IMG/VR virus record: IMGVR_UViG_3300046385_000014
Span: 1-41,418 of that record
DNA from: a virus
Direction: 5' to 3' (one strand)
DNA: 41,418 nucleotides
The notes beneath the pieces were generated by a model, which saw only the letters and a program-made list of their open reading frames with translations, was not told where the DNA came from and did no database searches. This document shows, piece after piece, positions 12,582-20,234 of this stretch. How positions within the stretch are numbered: the first letter of the stretch is position 1; every line of letters starts with the position of its first letter. A program made the position numbers and the translations under genes.

Positions 12582-13349
12582 TTAGGCCGCGAGTGTGACC
12601 GGGATAACGCGGCGGGAGTGGCCCTTGATGGTATCGACTACAAAGCCGGTAGTGTCATGCTTTGCAGCGCCCTTGGCATACAAAGCCACAACCACGCCCT
12701 GAGGGTCCATGTGGCGAATGTCTGAGTCGTCGCCGTCCACACAATCCAAGGCAAGGAAGGTGCTAGGGATATCCTCAACGTTACGGAACACTGCAGCGAT
12801 ACGCATGCCCCCCTCAATGGCTTGATTGACATACTTTTGGTAAGCGGGGGTGCCACTGTAAGAGAATGTGAGGTCGTAATTTGCAGGCACGTTCTTGCGG
12901 TTAGCAAGCTTGGTGTAGTCGTAAAACTGAACGTCTGGAAATGCGAGCATTGCGTTAGGGTACGTGACACCGTTACGAATGACGGGGATGCTCTCCCAGC
13001 GAATGTCTGAGGTGCCATTGAGGCGGACCAAAGGCGTCATGCCAGCGTCTGAGGCTTTGCGAATGAGACCCTCGATATTGCGGACAATCTGTACCATGAA
13101 AGAAGCGCGATCCGCATGAAACCAAAGGGCCTTATCAATGCGGCTTTGTTGCACTGAGTTGAATGCACCCCTGCCCGCACTGTACAGACAGGCCTTATCA
13201 CATGCGGCAATGGTTGCCATTGGGCAAGTGTTATGGCCCGAAATTGTGTGGGGTGCCATGTACAGAATGCCAGTCATAAAGCCATACTTTTGGCCCTTGA
13301 CGGTCTTAGCGTTTGTATCGATGGCGAGAAGCTTGCGGGATTTGATCAT
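12582..13349 (-). CDS. Conserved phage protein, gp88/DUF7227-like, unknown function
   Basis: A 255-aa early protein, by far the largest of the early genes. It opens IKSRKLLAIDTNAKTVKGQ and has CPMATIAACDKACLYSAGRG (about 42-61), whose spaced cysteines could bind a metal, then VRLNGTSDIRWESIP and FYDYTKLANR. I recall this layout from a widespread phage family described as gene product 88 or DUF7227, whose function is not known. Expression before the RNA polymerase suggests a host-takeover or anti-defence role, but that is inference from position. The ATG has AGGA upstream. The family naming is from memory and should be treated as likely, not certain. Confidence 0.75.
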   Translation of the reverse strand: MIKSRKLLAIDTNAKTVKGQKYGFMTGILYMAPHTISGHNTCPMATIAACDKACLYSAGRGAFNSVQQSRIDKALWFHADRASFMVQIVRNIEGLIRKASDAGMTPLVRLNGTSDIRWESIPVIRNGVTYPNAMLAFPDVQFYDYTKLANRKNVPANYDLTFSYSGTPAYQKYVNQAIEGGMRIAAVFRNVEDIPSTFLALDCVDGDDSDIRHMDPQGVVVALYAKGAAKHDTTGFVVDTIKGHSRRVIPVTLAA

Positions 13350-13374
13350 GGCGGTTTAGTCCTATGAATGAGGT

Positions 13375-13473
13375 TTAGCGGGCTTTACAGAGGCAGAATG
13401 AAAACTGGATTCGGCCAATCCGAAGAAAGCGAATGCCACCCACTTTCTGGTATTTGATGCTGAGGTTTTTCAT
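13375..13473 (-). CDS. Small basic peptide (32 aa)
   Basis: A 32-aa frame, MKNLSIKYQKVGGIRFLRIG and on to FCLCKAR. It alternates basic and hydrophobic residues in a way typical of a short beta-hairpin, and similar basic micro-proteins sit in the early region of other T7-like phages. A GGCAGG stretch precedes the ATG. The frame fills the gap before the 255-aa gene exactly. Its charge suggests nucleic acid or host polymerase contact, which is inference only. Confidence 0.55.
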   Translation of the reverse strand: MKNLSIKYQKVGGIRFLRIGRIQFSFCLCKAR

Positions 13474-13532
13474 GTGCCTGCCCCTTTGAATGGTTGCGTT
13501 ATGGAAACAATTACCGAATGGAAACTGTCGTG

Positions 13533-13667
13533 TCAAACGAAAAGTGCATCTAGGGAATGCATGAGGCCCACGGCGAAGATGAGACCTAGGACAATCGCTA
13601 GGGCGACATCTAGGCAGCATTCAGCAAATGAGGACTTGGTATCGGTGAAGATGTTACGGTTAAACAT
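13533..13667 (-). CDS. Small early membrane protein (44 aa)
   Basis: A 44-aa frame starting MFNRNIFTDTKSSFAE with a clear ribosome site (AAGGAAAT) nine bases before the ATG. Residues 19-40 form one hydrophobic segment (LDVALAIVLGLIFAVGLM), so it is a single-pass inner-membrane peptide with a polar N-terminus holding two cysteines. It is the first gene after the terminator at 13.79 kb and probably the first early gene of the genome. Its role is unknown; early membrane peptides often change host physiology or block superinfection. Confidence 0.6.
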   Translation of the reverse strand: MFNRNIFTDTKSSFAECCLDVALAIVLGLIFAVGLMHSLDALFV

Positions 13668-13681
13668 GGTGATTTCCTTAG

Positions 13682-14474
13682 GTTAAGCCCTACGATATGT
13701 AGTGCATGACCAGAATTCTACACCCGCAAAACAAGCAAAACCCACCGATGAACAAAGTATTTCTAGGGACAAACCCTAGGTTATGAAAAAAAAGCCCCAC
13801 ACACTGTAGTCAGTGCATGAGGCTTATGGATGTCTTGTGGTGTATCTGTAGGGCGTGGGCTTGTGGTTGTCTTGTGGTGTAACTCTAGGTGTTGCGTAGA
13901 AACAACAGTAACGAAACGCTACCGATGCATCACAAGGAGTGTTGTATTTACACAACAGTCCGCATGAGCACCGGCAGATCACCTAATGATGCACCATTAA
14001 ATAGCCTATTGAGCTAGTGCAAGTCCTTATAAATCAACAACTTAGCTGGGCTTTGCGTCAACTATGCGCCACCCATAGGGAAAATCGGGGGAACTCAGGG
14101 CCAGCGAAGACCCACGAGGGGGGAACGGCCAAATACTTTACTCGATGTAGGCTCACATATTTTTCTACTAAATTATTTCAACCCTAGAGACACACTTCAG
14201 GCAACCCTCAGGAACACCCCTAGATCGCTCTACAAGGCTCTCTACTGGATCACCCTAGCCTATCCCCTCAAGATCAACCTGAGGAGATCCTAGAGGGTAT
14301 CTTGGGGATAGTCTTAGTTGGTTATATCGTAATGGTGCTATAACCTAGAGATGACACTAGGAGACTCTAGAGATAACTCTAGGAGTAATACTTAAATCTA
14401 TATGCTAGCCACATAGGCTTCTAGCTTCCCCCCCATAGCCCCCCGTAGATGTTCTACAGGGAGGTATGTGGCAG
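13682..14474. other. Gene-free region, probable site of the physical genome ends
   Basis: About 790 bases with no supportable gene, lying between the large terminase and the first early gene, which is where T7-type phages have their terminal repeats and early promoters. It is packed with CCTAG/CTAGG words (near 13765, 13776, 13902, 14184, 14220, 14253, 14289, 14344, 14355, 14378), an inverted repeat GGTTATA/TATAACC (14320-14326 and 14339-14345), a 14-base direct repeat TGTCTTGTGGTGTA (13831 and 13868) and the 11-mer shared with the polymerase leader. Short repeats flank terminal redundancies in T7 as well. The exact termini cannot be read from the sequence. Confidence 0.6.
13786..13825 (-). 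terminator. Intrinsic terminator upstream of the early genes
   Basis: On the minus strand AAGCCTCA, a 2-base mismatch and CACTG pair with CAGTG and TGGGGCTT around a four-base loop, and the stem runs straight into eight T. This is a textbook Rho-independent terminator. It would stop late transcripts running past the packaging genes, or early transcripts unless antiterminated. Confidence 0.82.
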
Positions 14475-14623
14475 TTAGCTAATGAGGCCTGATAACACAT
14501 GGTGGCTAGTCTTGTTGAGAGACGAACTACATGCTGAGCACACATTAGGAACCAGCCTGGTCCAAAGACCAGCACCTAATTGGACCGTGTGCCCAGAATA
14601 GATGTTCCCCCAGAAAGTTACCT

Positions 14624-14639
14624 TTCCAATTGGGCAACC
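14624..14639 (-). promoter_or_regulatory. Putative phage promoter after the large terminase (position of T7 phi-OR)
   Basis: The minus strand reads GGTTGCCCAATTGGAA, identical to the copy at 36.18 kb. It points into the gene-free end region, exactly where T7 has a promoter used for end-proximal replication or processing. A weak 66-aa frame covers it, but I judge that non-coding. Confidence 0.7.
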
Positions 14640-14642
14640 TAA

Positions 14643-14679
14643 GGACATGTCGCTTGAATTGAGTTTTATCGACACGTCC
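14643..14679 (-). terminator. Hairpin after the large terminase
   Basis: GGACATGTCG (14643-14652) pairs with CGACACGTCC (14670-14679) with one wobble and a 17-base loop. It lies between the terminase stop and the promoter-like motif, repeating the hairpin-promoter pairing seen elsewhere. Confidence 0.45.
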
Positions 14680-14690
14680 CTAGTTCATGT

Positions 14691-16352
14691 TCATGCACGA
14701 GACATCCATTTGGTCTGAGCCTTGGGCTTCCCAAAGACAATCGAGTTGAAGTTCTTCAGCTCCTTGTCGATGGCTGCAGACTTGATGTCACGAGCTGCCT
14801 TGTTGTTGTCCCTAGCCATTGTCTCTGTCCAGTAGGCCACAGCAATAGCGAGAGCATCCAATCGGTCATCATGGATCAGGGCTCCTCTGTCTCGGGTGAG
14901 ACGGGTGAGCTGGTAGAACAGGGAGTATTTCACATCCTTGGCGGTGTCGAAGTCCTTCTGGACCACCTTCTGATCCACAATGAGTCTGTGCTGAGACATC
15001 ACGGGTTCCAAGGTGTCGATGATACGGGCTTCCTTCTGGGTGGAGTGTTTCACCTCCTCCACAGTGCATGGATAGATCCTCGCTAGGACAGGCTTCAGGA
15101 GCTGGGTGAACATACCGTCACCGAAGTTAGCTTCGATGATGATGTACTTCACATGGTTCCTTTTGGCTGCATAGGCCAGCCCTTCGAGAGTCTCCATCTC
15201 ATAGCCCCCGGTGATGCCTCCAGCCTCTGTCAGGTACAGGTTGCCAGCCAGAGCTTTCACACAGGCATAGCCAGTCTCGTCCTTACCACGACCTGAGGGG
15301 TCGATAGACATCACTGAGCCTGTGTACTCGGACATATCGTCAGAGTGCCACATGGGGCGGTAGAACCTGTCGCCCGTCAGAGCCACGTTGGGGATGTCGT
15401 TGATCACCAGCTCAGGGGATGATGCCCATGCAACCTTCAGATGGCCCATGGTCGGGTTCAGGTTCTGCATGATCAGGTCCGAGACCTTCAGAGGGTATCT
15501 GTCGGCGTCACTCAGGGACGTATCAAGTTGGAACTGGAGAGCAAAGCCAGCCTTCCCGTAGGAGGCAGCTCGTTCCATCAGGTCTTCCTCGCCAAACCGC
15601 ATGGGGTCTGTGGGTTTGCCTGCCTGCTCCTTGTCCTTCTCGAGAGCCTTGGTGATCATCGGGGCCAACTTGCCCATGTACTTGATCACTTTGTCGATGG
15701 TTGGGAACAATGCGGGCCAGATACGAACCTCGTAGCCACGTTCAGGAAGCTGGTTGTAGAGGGACATCTCTGTCTGAGGTGTGCCAAGATACAGGATGCG
15801 TCCACCAGGCTTCAGAATAGCATCAAATTCCTTGACCGACTCCGAGAGCTTGTCTCGCATCATCTGGGTGGAAGAGTTGTTCGGGACTTCCACGTCATCG
15901 GCGATAAGTACGTCTGCCCGTGAACCCGTGATCTGTCCAGTAATGCCCACTGACTTAACGGAAGGGCTATGGTCAGGAGTAGCAGGGCCAACATCAAACG
16001 CAATGACTGAGTCCCTTTGGCCGTCTTGCGGCTTAAGGTGCTGAAGCATGGGAATTTCATTGATCAATCGCTTTACGAATGTGGAGAAGGCGTCAGCTCG
16101 TTCCTTGGAGGCTGACACCACGAGGATCTTGAGCTGGGGATTGTTGAGGATCAGCCAGCAGACAAACGCTGAGGTGATCCAGGATTTGCCTACCCCTCGA
16201 AAAGCTTCGATCACAGACCGTCTGGGTCCGTGCTGCAGGTAATGGGCGATGTCGTATTGTACGGTTGTCGGCTCAGGAAGACCGAGGTGTTTCCACACCA
16301 CGTACATGAAGATCCTGAAGTCAGCTAAGGCTGGATGTTTCTTTTGGGTCAT
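14691..16352 (-). CDS. Terminase large subunit (T7 gp19 type)
   Basis: A 553-aa DNA packaging motor. The N-terminal ATPase has Walker A FRGVGKS (51-57, K56) and Walker B VLIADDVE (148-155), followed by a coupling motif near LYLGTPQTE (189-197). The C-terminal RNase H-like nuclease has MSIDPSGRGKDE (D352, D359), IIIEANFGDG and HDDRLDALA, supplying the metal ligands. T7 gp19 is 586 aa. It cuts the concatemer and pumps DNA through the portal with the small subunit encoded just upstream. It is the last late gene before the gene-free end region, as in T7. Confidence 0.97.
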   Translation of the reverse strand: MTQKKHPALADFRIFMYVVWKHLGLPEPTTVQYDIAHYLQHGPRRSVIEAFRGVGKSWITSAFVCWLILNNPQLKILVVSASKERADAFSTFVKRLINEIPMLQHLKPQDGQRDSVIAFDVGPATPDHSPSVKSVGITGQITGSRADVLIADDVEVPNNSSTQMMRDKLSESVKEFDAILKPGGRILYLGTPQTEMSLYNQLPERGYEVRIWPALFPTIDKVIKYMGKLAPMITKALEKDKEQAGKPTDPMRFGEEDLMERAASYGKAGFALQFQLDTSLSDADRYPLKVSDLIMQNLNPTMGHLKVAWASSPELVINDIPNVALTGDRFYRPMWHSDDMSEYTGSVMSIDPSGRGKDETGYACVKALAGNLYLTEAGGITGGYEMETLEGLAYAAKRNHVKYIIIEANFGDGMFTQLLKPVLARIYPCTVEEVKHSTQKEARIIDTLEPVMSQHRLIVDQKVVQKDFDTAKDVKYSLFYQLTRLTRDRGALIHDDRLDALAIAVAYWTETMARDNNKAARDIKSAAIDKELKNFNSIVFGKPKAQTKWMSRA

Positions 16353-16387
16353 AGATTGGTTTGAAGGGGCCTAGAAGACGTTTTCAG

Positions 16388-16417
16388 AGTAACCCTAGGG
16401 GTTAGCCTAGGATTACT
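16388..16417 (-). terminator. Hairpin between the small and large terminase genes
   Basis: A 12-bp stem (16388-16399 with 16406-16417) has one mismatch and a 6-base loop. It contains CCTAGG in both arms, like the hairpin at 21723-21744. There is no U tract, so attenuation or mRNA processing is as likely as termination. Confidence 0.5.
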
Positions 16418-16439
16418 GAGAAACGGCCTTGTGGGGCGT

Positions 16440-16706
16440 TTAACTTGATTTGCGGATAGGGACGACATTCTCATCATCGAAGATGGGAAGATCGGAGAGA
16501 TCACCAAGAGGTGTCCCCACGCCGCCTATGGCCTCAATCTTGTTGTCCTTCAGAAACTGACGGGCGACGTTGAGGATGGCAGCAGGAGGCATGGAGATCC
16601 CCGTCTCAGGATCTGTGAAGTCTTGAGACAGGGTTTCTTTCAGCAACTCAGCAAGTTTTCCGTGAAGGCTACCTAGAGCCTTCTCATCAGCTTTGTTCAT
16701 GGTCAT
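16440..16706 (-). CDS. Terminase small subunit (T7 gp18 type)
   Basis: An 88-aa protein with a helical N-terminal part (ALGSLHGKLAELLKETLSQD), the segment DPETGISMPPAAILNVARQF typical of T7-like small terminases, and an acidic C-terminus before PIRKSS. It recognises the packaging site and activates the large subunit. The ATG overlaps the stop of the preceding coiled-coil protein (TAATG). The size matches T7 gp18 (89 aa). Position directly before the large subunit makes the assignment firm. Confidence 0.92.
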   Translation of the reverse strand: MTMNKADEKALGSLHGKLAELLKETLSQDFTDPETGISMPPAAILNVARQFLKDNKIEAIGGVGTPLGDLSDLPIFDDENVVPIRKSS

Positions 16707-16921
16707 TAGAAAATCAGTTTGATGGCCTTATCGAGACCAACGGTTTGAGCGATGTAGGCACCACAGACACCCATAGCGAGGTACTTGATCTGCGAGAGTG
16801 TCTTCTCGATGCCCTCAAGGGACTTGCGGAGTTTCTCTGAGATGTCCTGCAGCTTCTTTAGTTCGCCTGCATGGTCATCCACTTTCAGCTCCAGCTTGAT
16901 GATGCGGTGTTCGAGTTCCAT
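16706..16921 (-). CDS. Coiled-coil plus membrane-anchor protein, possible XhlA-like lysis accessory
   Basis: A 71-aa protein. Residues 1-45 form a charged heptad-like helix (IIKLELKVDDHAGELKKLQD and on to EGIEKTLSQ), followed by a hydrophobic segment (about 47-62, LAMGVCGAYIAQTVGL) and a short tail. This order, cytoplasmic coiled coil then one membrane helix, matches XhlA-type proteins that assist holins. In T7 the holin gp17.5 sits in this same slot before the small terminase. A separate 3-TM holin candidate lies elsewhere (32762-33187), so this may be an accessory. No Rz/Rz1 spanin pair was found nearby. Confidence 0.65.
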   Translation of the reverse strand: MELEHRIIKLELKVDDHAGELKKLQDISEKLRKSLEGIEKTLSQIKYLAMGVCGAYIAQTVGLDKAIKLIF

Positions 16922-16924
16922 GGA

Positions 16925-17446
16925 TTACGTCTTGATGATGTAGGTTGTAATGATTGTCGGTTGGACGTTCGGATGTGCCTGACCACCACCTGTGTTTGAG
17001 GTCGCACTGCTAATCCCGCTGTCTCCCACACCAAACCCGCCACCAGCGCCAGGGCCAACCACTGCGTCATGGGTGTGTGAAGGCATTTGGGCCACCGTGA
17101 GTGTGTGTGTTTGACCACCACCGGAAGCGCCTAGAGATGCACCATTGAGGCCTGAGCCTGCGGTAGTCAGTCGGGAGGCTGCAGAGCCACCCATGTTGTC
17201 CAGACCAGCAGCTACACGACCACGAAGGTCGGGCAAGTTGAAGGTCGTGGACCCATTCCCAAAACCGTAGGTTATCCCAATGGTTGAAAACAGGTCGGCA
17301 TAGGTTGTACGCGAGACAGCCTGTCCAAAACATAAGAGCCAACCTGTGGGGGCTGAAGATCCTGCGAAGGGAAGAATAACGCCAGTAGGTGCCATTCCGC
17401 CTACAGCCGAAGAGGCGGCAATTGAGAGGTTTCGAGCATTGCTCAT
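16925..17446 (-). CDS. Phage tail collar-domain fibre protein
   Basis: A 173-aa protein with GGMAPTGVILPFAGSSAPTG, GWLLCFGQAVSRTTYADLF, then FNLPDLRGRVAAGLDNMGG: the signature of the phage tail collar family (Pfam PF07484), also known from short tail fibres. The C-terminal half is Gly-rich with TLTVAQMPSHTHD, a histidine-containing loop that in related fibre tips binds metal. It ends QPTIITTYIIKT, a usual tail-fibre tip ending. It follows another fibre gene and is the last adhesin of the block. It probably forms a trimeric distal fibre part or tip. Confidence 0.87.
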   Translation of the reverse strand: MSNARNLSIAASSAVGGMAPTGVILPFAGSSAPTGWLLCFGQAVSRTTYADLFSTIGITYGFGNGSTTFNLPDLRGRVAAGLDNMGGSAASRLTTAGSGLNGASLGASGGGQTHTLTVAQMPSHTHDAVVGPGAGGGFGVGDSGISSATSNTGGGQAHPNVQPTIITTYIIKT

Positions 17447-17465
17447 AAATTCCTTCTAAAGGGGA

Positions 17466-18107
17466 TTAAACGGTACGCTTCCACATAGCCACAGTGATGT
17501 ATGGTTGGAGGTTTGCGTTAGCGCCAGAGGAGCCTGTAGAATTGACAGTGGTGCTAGTTGATACAGAGCCTGATGGTGTTCCTGCCGAGACGCTGCTTGT
17601 GGAGGAACTCCCCAGACCACTAGACAAAGCGGTAGGGGTAAGAATTCCACCGTCATTTACATAGGCTCCTAATGTGTGGCTGTGTGCCGGGAGCGCGTTA
17701 CCTGAGAAGGTGGAAGTTGAGGAAGCAGTGTGCGCGTGGCTGACAACAATTGTATCCTTGCTGCCTCCGGTCTCTTCCAAGGTATCAAACAGGGCATCGC
17801 TACCGTTCAAGCCCACCATGACCCGACCAGCACCAAAGGATACCCAAGTGCCAAAACCAAGCAGGACCGCAGGGTTCGTCAAAACGGAAGCGTTGATGTA
17901 AATCGAGCCGACCGGATAGATCGCCTGCATGATAGCCAAGCGGGTACTTAATGGGTCTTCCTTGACCAGAGGGGAGCCTCCAGGAGTCACCCCGTCATGA
18001 ACTACTAGAGTTGTCTTTGTGGTATCCACGGTGACCTCTCCAGAGGCTCCGATGAATGTACTATGTTCAGCCGTAGTACCCCGGCGTAGTTTCAATTGTT
18101 TTGCCAT
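17466..18107 (-). CDS. Tail fibre protein with Mtd-type N-terminal domain and SHTH tip motif
   Basis: A 213-aa protein. Residues 1-50, LKLRRGTTAEHSTFIGASGE then VDTTKTTLVVHDG, match the N-terminal module found in major tropism determinants and many fibres. A YPVGSIYIN block with GFGTWVSFGAGRVMVGL (about 65-95) and a VVSHAHTA-type histidine motif follow, and the C-terminal part ends NLQPYITVAMWKRTV, a classic fibre tip. It likely attaches to the tail by its N-terminus and presents the receptor-binding region. The diversification genes (reverse transcriptase, template repeat) that accompany Mtd elsewhere are absent. Confidence 0.82.
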   Translation of the reverse strand: MAKQLKLRRGTTAEHSTFIGASGEVTVDTTKTTLVVHDGVTPGGSPLVKEDPLSTRLAIMQAIYPVGSIYINASVLTNPAVLLGFGTWVSFGAGRVMVGLNGSDALFDTLEETGGSKDTIVVSHAHTASSTSTFSGNALPAHSHTLGAYVNDGGILTPTALSSGLGSSSTSSVSAGTPSGSVSTSTTVNSTGSSGANANLQPYITVAMWKRTV

Positions 18108-18113
18108 AAGTGG

Positions 18114-20069
18114 TTAGAATACCTGAGTAGAACCATAGTAGACAGCAGTTACCGGAGAACTACCGTAGAAGAGCTGGGTGATATTTGTTGATCCGAAGTA
18201 CAGGCTTGAAGTGAGTGTGGTGACTACTTGACCATTGATATAGCTGACAGACAAATAATCATTATCACCAACGGTGAAGCTAAGGCCCGTGTTGTTGCCG
18301 CCGTCAGACGACCCCGCGCCTACATTCCACGCTGTGGGTTTCTTCAGGGTTGTCTGAGTCGTGCTGCTAGAGCCCAACTGCAACAGGTTGCCTGAGACGC
18401 CGCTGATCGTGAAACTGGTGAACTCGTTGGTTGTGCCCCCAGTGAACTGAATGCGACCAATGGCTGTGTTTGTCAGTCCTGCGAACTTGTTGGAGCCTGT
18501 GACTGTCAGCGTACCTGTGCCGCCTTGGTTCAGCGTGGGGTAGGTCTGGATGCCACCGCCTGCAAAGGTTTTGGCTGATGCCGATGTGAGACTGATCGTG
18601 CCTGTGCCTGTGACCGTGAGGTTGGTGTATGGGTTGTGTGACCATACAGAGCTGCCTGTTAACGTCCATGTGCCCGACCCTAGTGCAATAGTTCTGACCG
18701 AATTTGATGCGCTACTTTGGATTTGAGGGAGCGTTACGTTATACCCGTTTGCGTCAAAGGTTCCGGCTTTCACAAATGAAGTACCAGCAGAAGACGCAAA
18801 AGCATCCTGTAAAGTGACCGCGCCCCCGGGGCTTTCTACTGAAACAGGTTGCGAGAATGTTTTACCCGCGCTCGTGATTGTTTGAATACCACGTCCGGCA
18901 AAAGTCAGTGAACCTATACCCGTCAGCGTAGTCCCAGTTCCATTGATCCAGTTGCCATAGACTGTTGGTAAAGTTGAGCCTGTTGCCAGCGTCATCGTGT
19001 TGCTGGTACGGGCAGAAATATCAATCGTGCCGATGTTGTATGAGGCGTTGATAGTTACTGTGCTTCCCGATGTAGGATAAGAAGCTGCTGGAAAGATGGC
19101 AGTATCTTGAGCCAGTGGAAAATAAGCGATGCTCGCAAGTCCGCCAGAAGTTAATGACCACACTCCCGTCGAGGCATCTCCCCAGCCCCCTCCGGGGGAA
19201 GAACGCCAATACTTATTAACACCTGCACCAAACGTAATCCCGTTGTTGCCTTTGCAATCACCCAGGCGAGTACCACTAACAGGAGCAGCAGCGCCAGCAA
19301 TGGTGATGTCCCGGAAGTCGATGTCTTGCAGCGATGCAACAGCAGCGCAGGTCAGTGTGCGTGTTGTGCCTGTGGCGTTGGAGCGAACAAACGTTCGCAT
19401 GGTTGCGTTGGTTCCTGCGGAGAGAGTCAGGGTTCCGTTGACCGTTTGGTCATCACTAAAGTTTATGGGCGAGATTCCAGCGGAGGTCCGCCCGGAAACA
19501 GTGAGGTTATTGAAGGTGTTTGCCCCTGCTAACGACCATGCAACCTTAGCCGCGCTGGTCAGGCTGACGTTGTAGAACGTCTTGCCTCCTCCGTTAAACG
19601 CACTGCTAGTTGCGGTGCAGTTAATCTGAGACGTTCCAGCGTTAAAGGTAAGCCCGGTTGAATCAGTGAAACCAATAGCGGCTGCGGTGTTAGAGAGGGT
19701 AACTGTGCTGCTGCCGAGGTTGATGGCTCTGGATGTACCACCAGTAGGCGTCACAATATTTCCCGCAGTGACGCTGTAGTTGTTTGTTGTAAACGTGCCG
19801 TTTGTGACGCTGATTGAGCCCCCTGCAGCGGTCAAAGTAAGCGCACCACCGAGACTTAATGTAATCCCGGAGTTGTTGATCTCAATTTGACCGACCGTGA
19901 GTGAGCTGGTTCGTGTAACCGTTCCGCTTCCCGAGTTAGTGTCAAAGAACGGTGTATCGGTGGAGGTCGGAACCGAAGCGCCACCAGCACCTCCAGATGT
20001 TGCAGACCAGTTAGCTGTGTTTGCGTTACTCCACGTACCCGTGCCTCCTACCCAATATCGGTTAGCCAT
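18114..20069 (-). CDS. Large repetitive beta-solenoid adhesin / tail fibre protein
   Basis: A 651-aa protein from ATG 20069, which has GAGGGG upstream. It starts NRYWVGGTGTWSNANTANWS, a motif known from phage and bacterial surface proteins, and a second related YWRSSPGGGWGDASTGVWSL copy appears near residue 285. The rest is a long run of Thr/Ser/Gly/Asn-rich short beta strands (LTLTAAGGSISVTNGTF, FNNLTVSG, SLTFAGRGIQTI) typical of a right-handed beta-helix. The C-terminus has YINGQVVTTLTSSLYFGSTN and ends AVYYGSTQVF. It probably forms the receptor-binding shaft; the two W-rich motifs suggest internal duplication. Confidence 0.78.
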   Translation of the reverse strand: MANRYWVGGTGTWSNANTANWSATSGGAGGASVPTSTDTPFFDTNSGSGTVTRTSSLTVGQIEINNSGITLSLGGALTLTAAGGSISVTNGTFTTNNYSVTAGNIVTPTGGTSRAINLGSSTVTLSNTAAAIGFTDSTGLTFNAGTSQINCTATSSAFNGGGKTFYNVSLTSAAKVAWSLAGANTFNNLTVSGRTSAGISPINFSDDQTVNGTLTLSAGTNATMRTFVRSNATGTTRTLTCAAVASLQDIDFRDITIAGAAAPVSGTRLGDCKGNNGITFGAGVNKYWRSSPGGGWGDASTGVWSLTSGGLASIAYFPLAQDTAIFPAASYPTSGSTVTINASYNIGTIDISARTSNTMTLATGSTLPTVYGNWINGTGTTLTGIGSLTFAGRGIQTITSAGKTFSQPVSVESPGGAVTLQDAFASSAGTSFVKAGTFDANGYNVTLPQIQSSASNSVRTIALGSGTWTLTGSSVWSHNPYTNLTVTGTGTISLTSASAKTFAGGGIQTYPTLNQGGTGTLTVTGSNKFAGLTNTAIGRIQFTGGTTNEFTSFTISGVSGNLLQLGSSSTTQTTLKKPTAWNVGAGSSDGGNNTGLSFTVGDNDYLSVSYINGQVVTTLTSSLYFGSTNITQLFYGSSPVTAVYYGSTQVF

Positions 20070-20232
20070 TATCTGGCCCCTCAACCTGGGCAGTCACCAC
20101 GGCAAGCCAATTATCCCTGCGCTCGTCCTTCATGGCTTCGATCTGCTCGTTGGTCAGACCGTGGTCATCCTCTAGGTGTAATGCATCGCGGAACAACCCG
20201 TGTTCGGTTTGAAACTCAAAATCAATTTTCAT
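20062..20232 (-). CDS. Small acidic protein between fibre genes, possible fibre chaperone
   Basis: A 56-aa frame, MKIDFEFQTEHGLFRDALHL and on to GPDNG, starting three bases after the tail-fibre stop and overlapping the adhesin start by 8 bases. The core LTNEQIEAMKDERRDNWLAV resembles short conserved phage proteins found next to tail-fibre genes. Acidic and helical, it could assist fibre folding or assembly, by analogy only. Tight packing and a sensible composition support coding. Confidence 0.65.
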   Translation of the reverse strand: MKIDFEFQTEHGLFRDALHLEDDHGLTNEQIEAMKDERRDNWLAVVTAQVEGPDNG

Positions 20233-20234
20233 AA

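Noticed and set aside
14475-14675. 66-aa minus-strand frame after the large terminase
   Set aside because: It starts in a hairpin and runs through the promoter motif at 14624-14639; no ribosome site and no protein-like pattern.
17466-18107. Diversity-generating retroelement with Mtd target
   Set aside because: The N-terminal module is Mtd-like, but no reverse transcriptase gene or template repeat was seen in the window.
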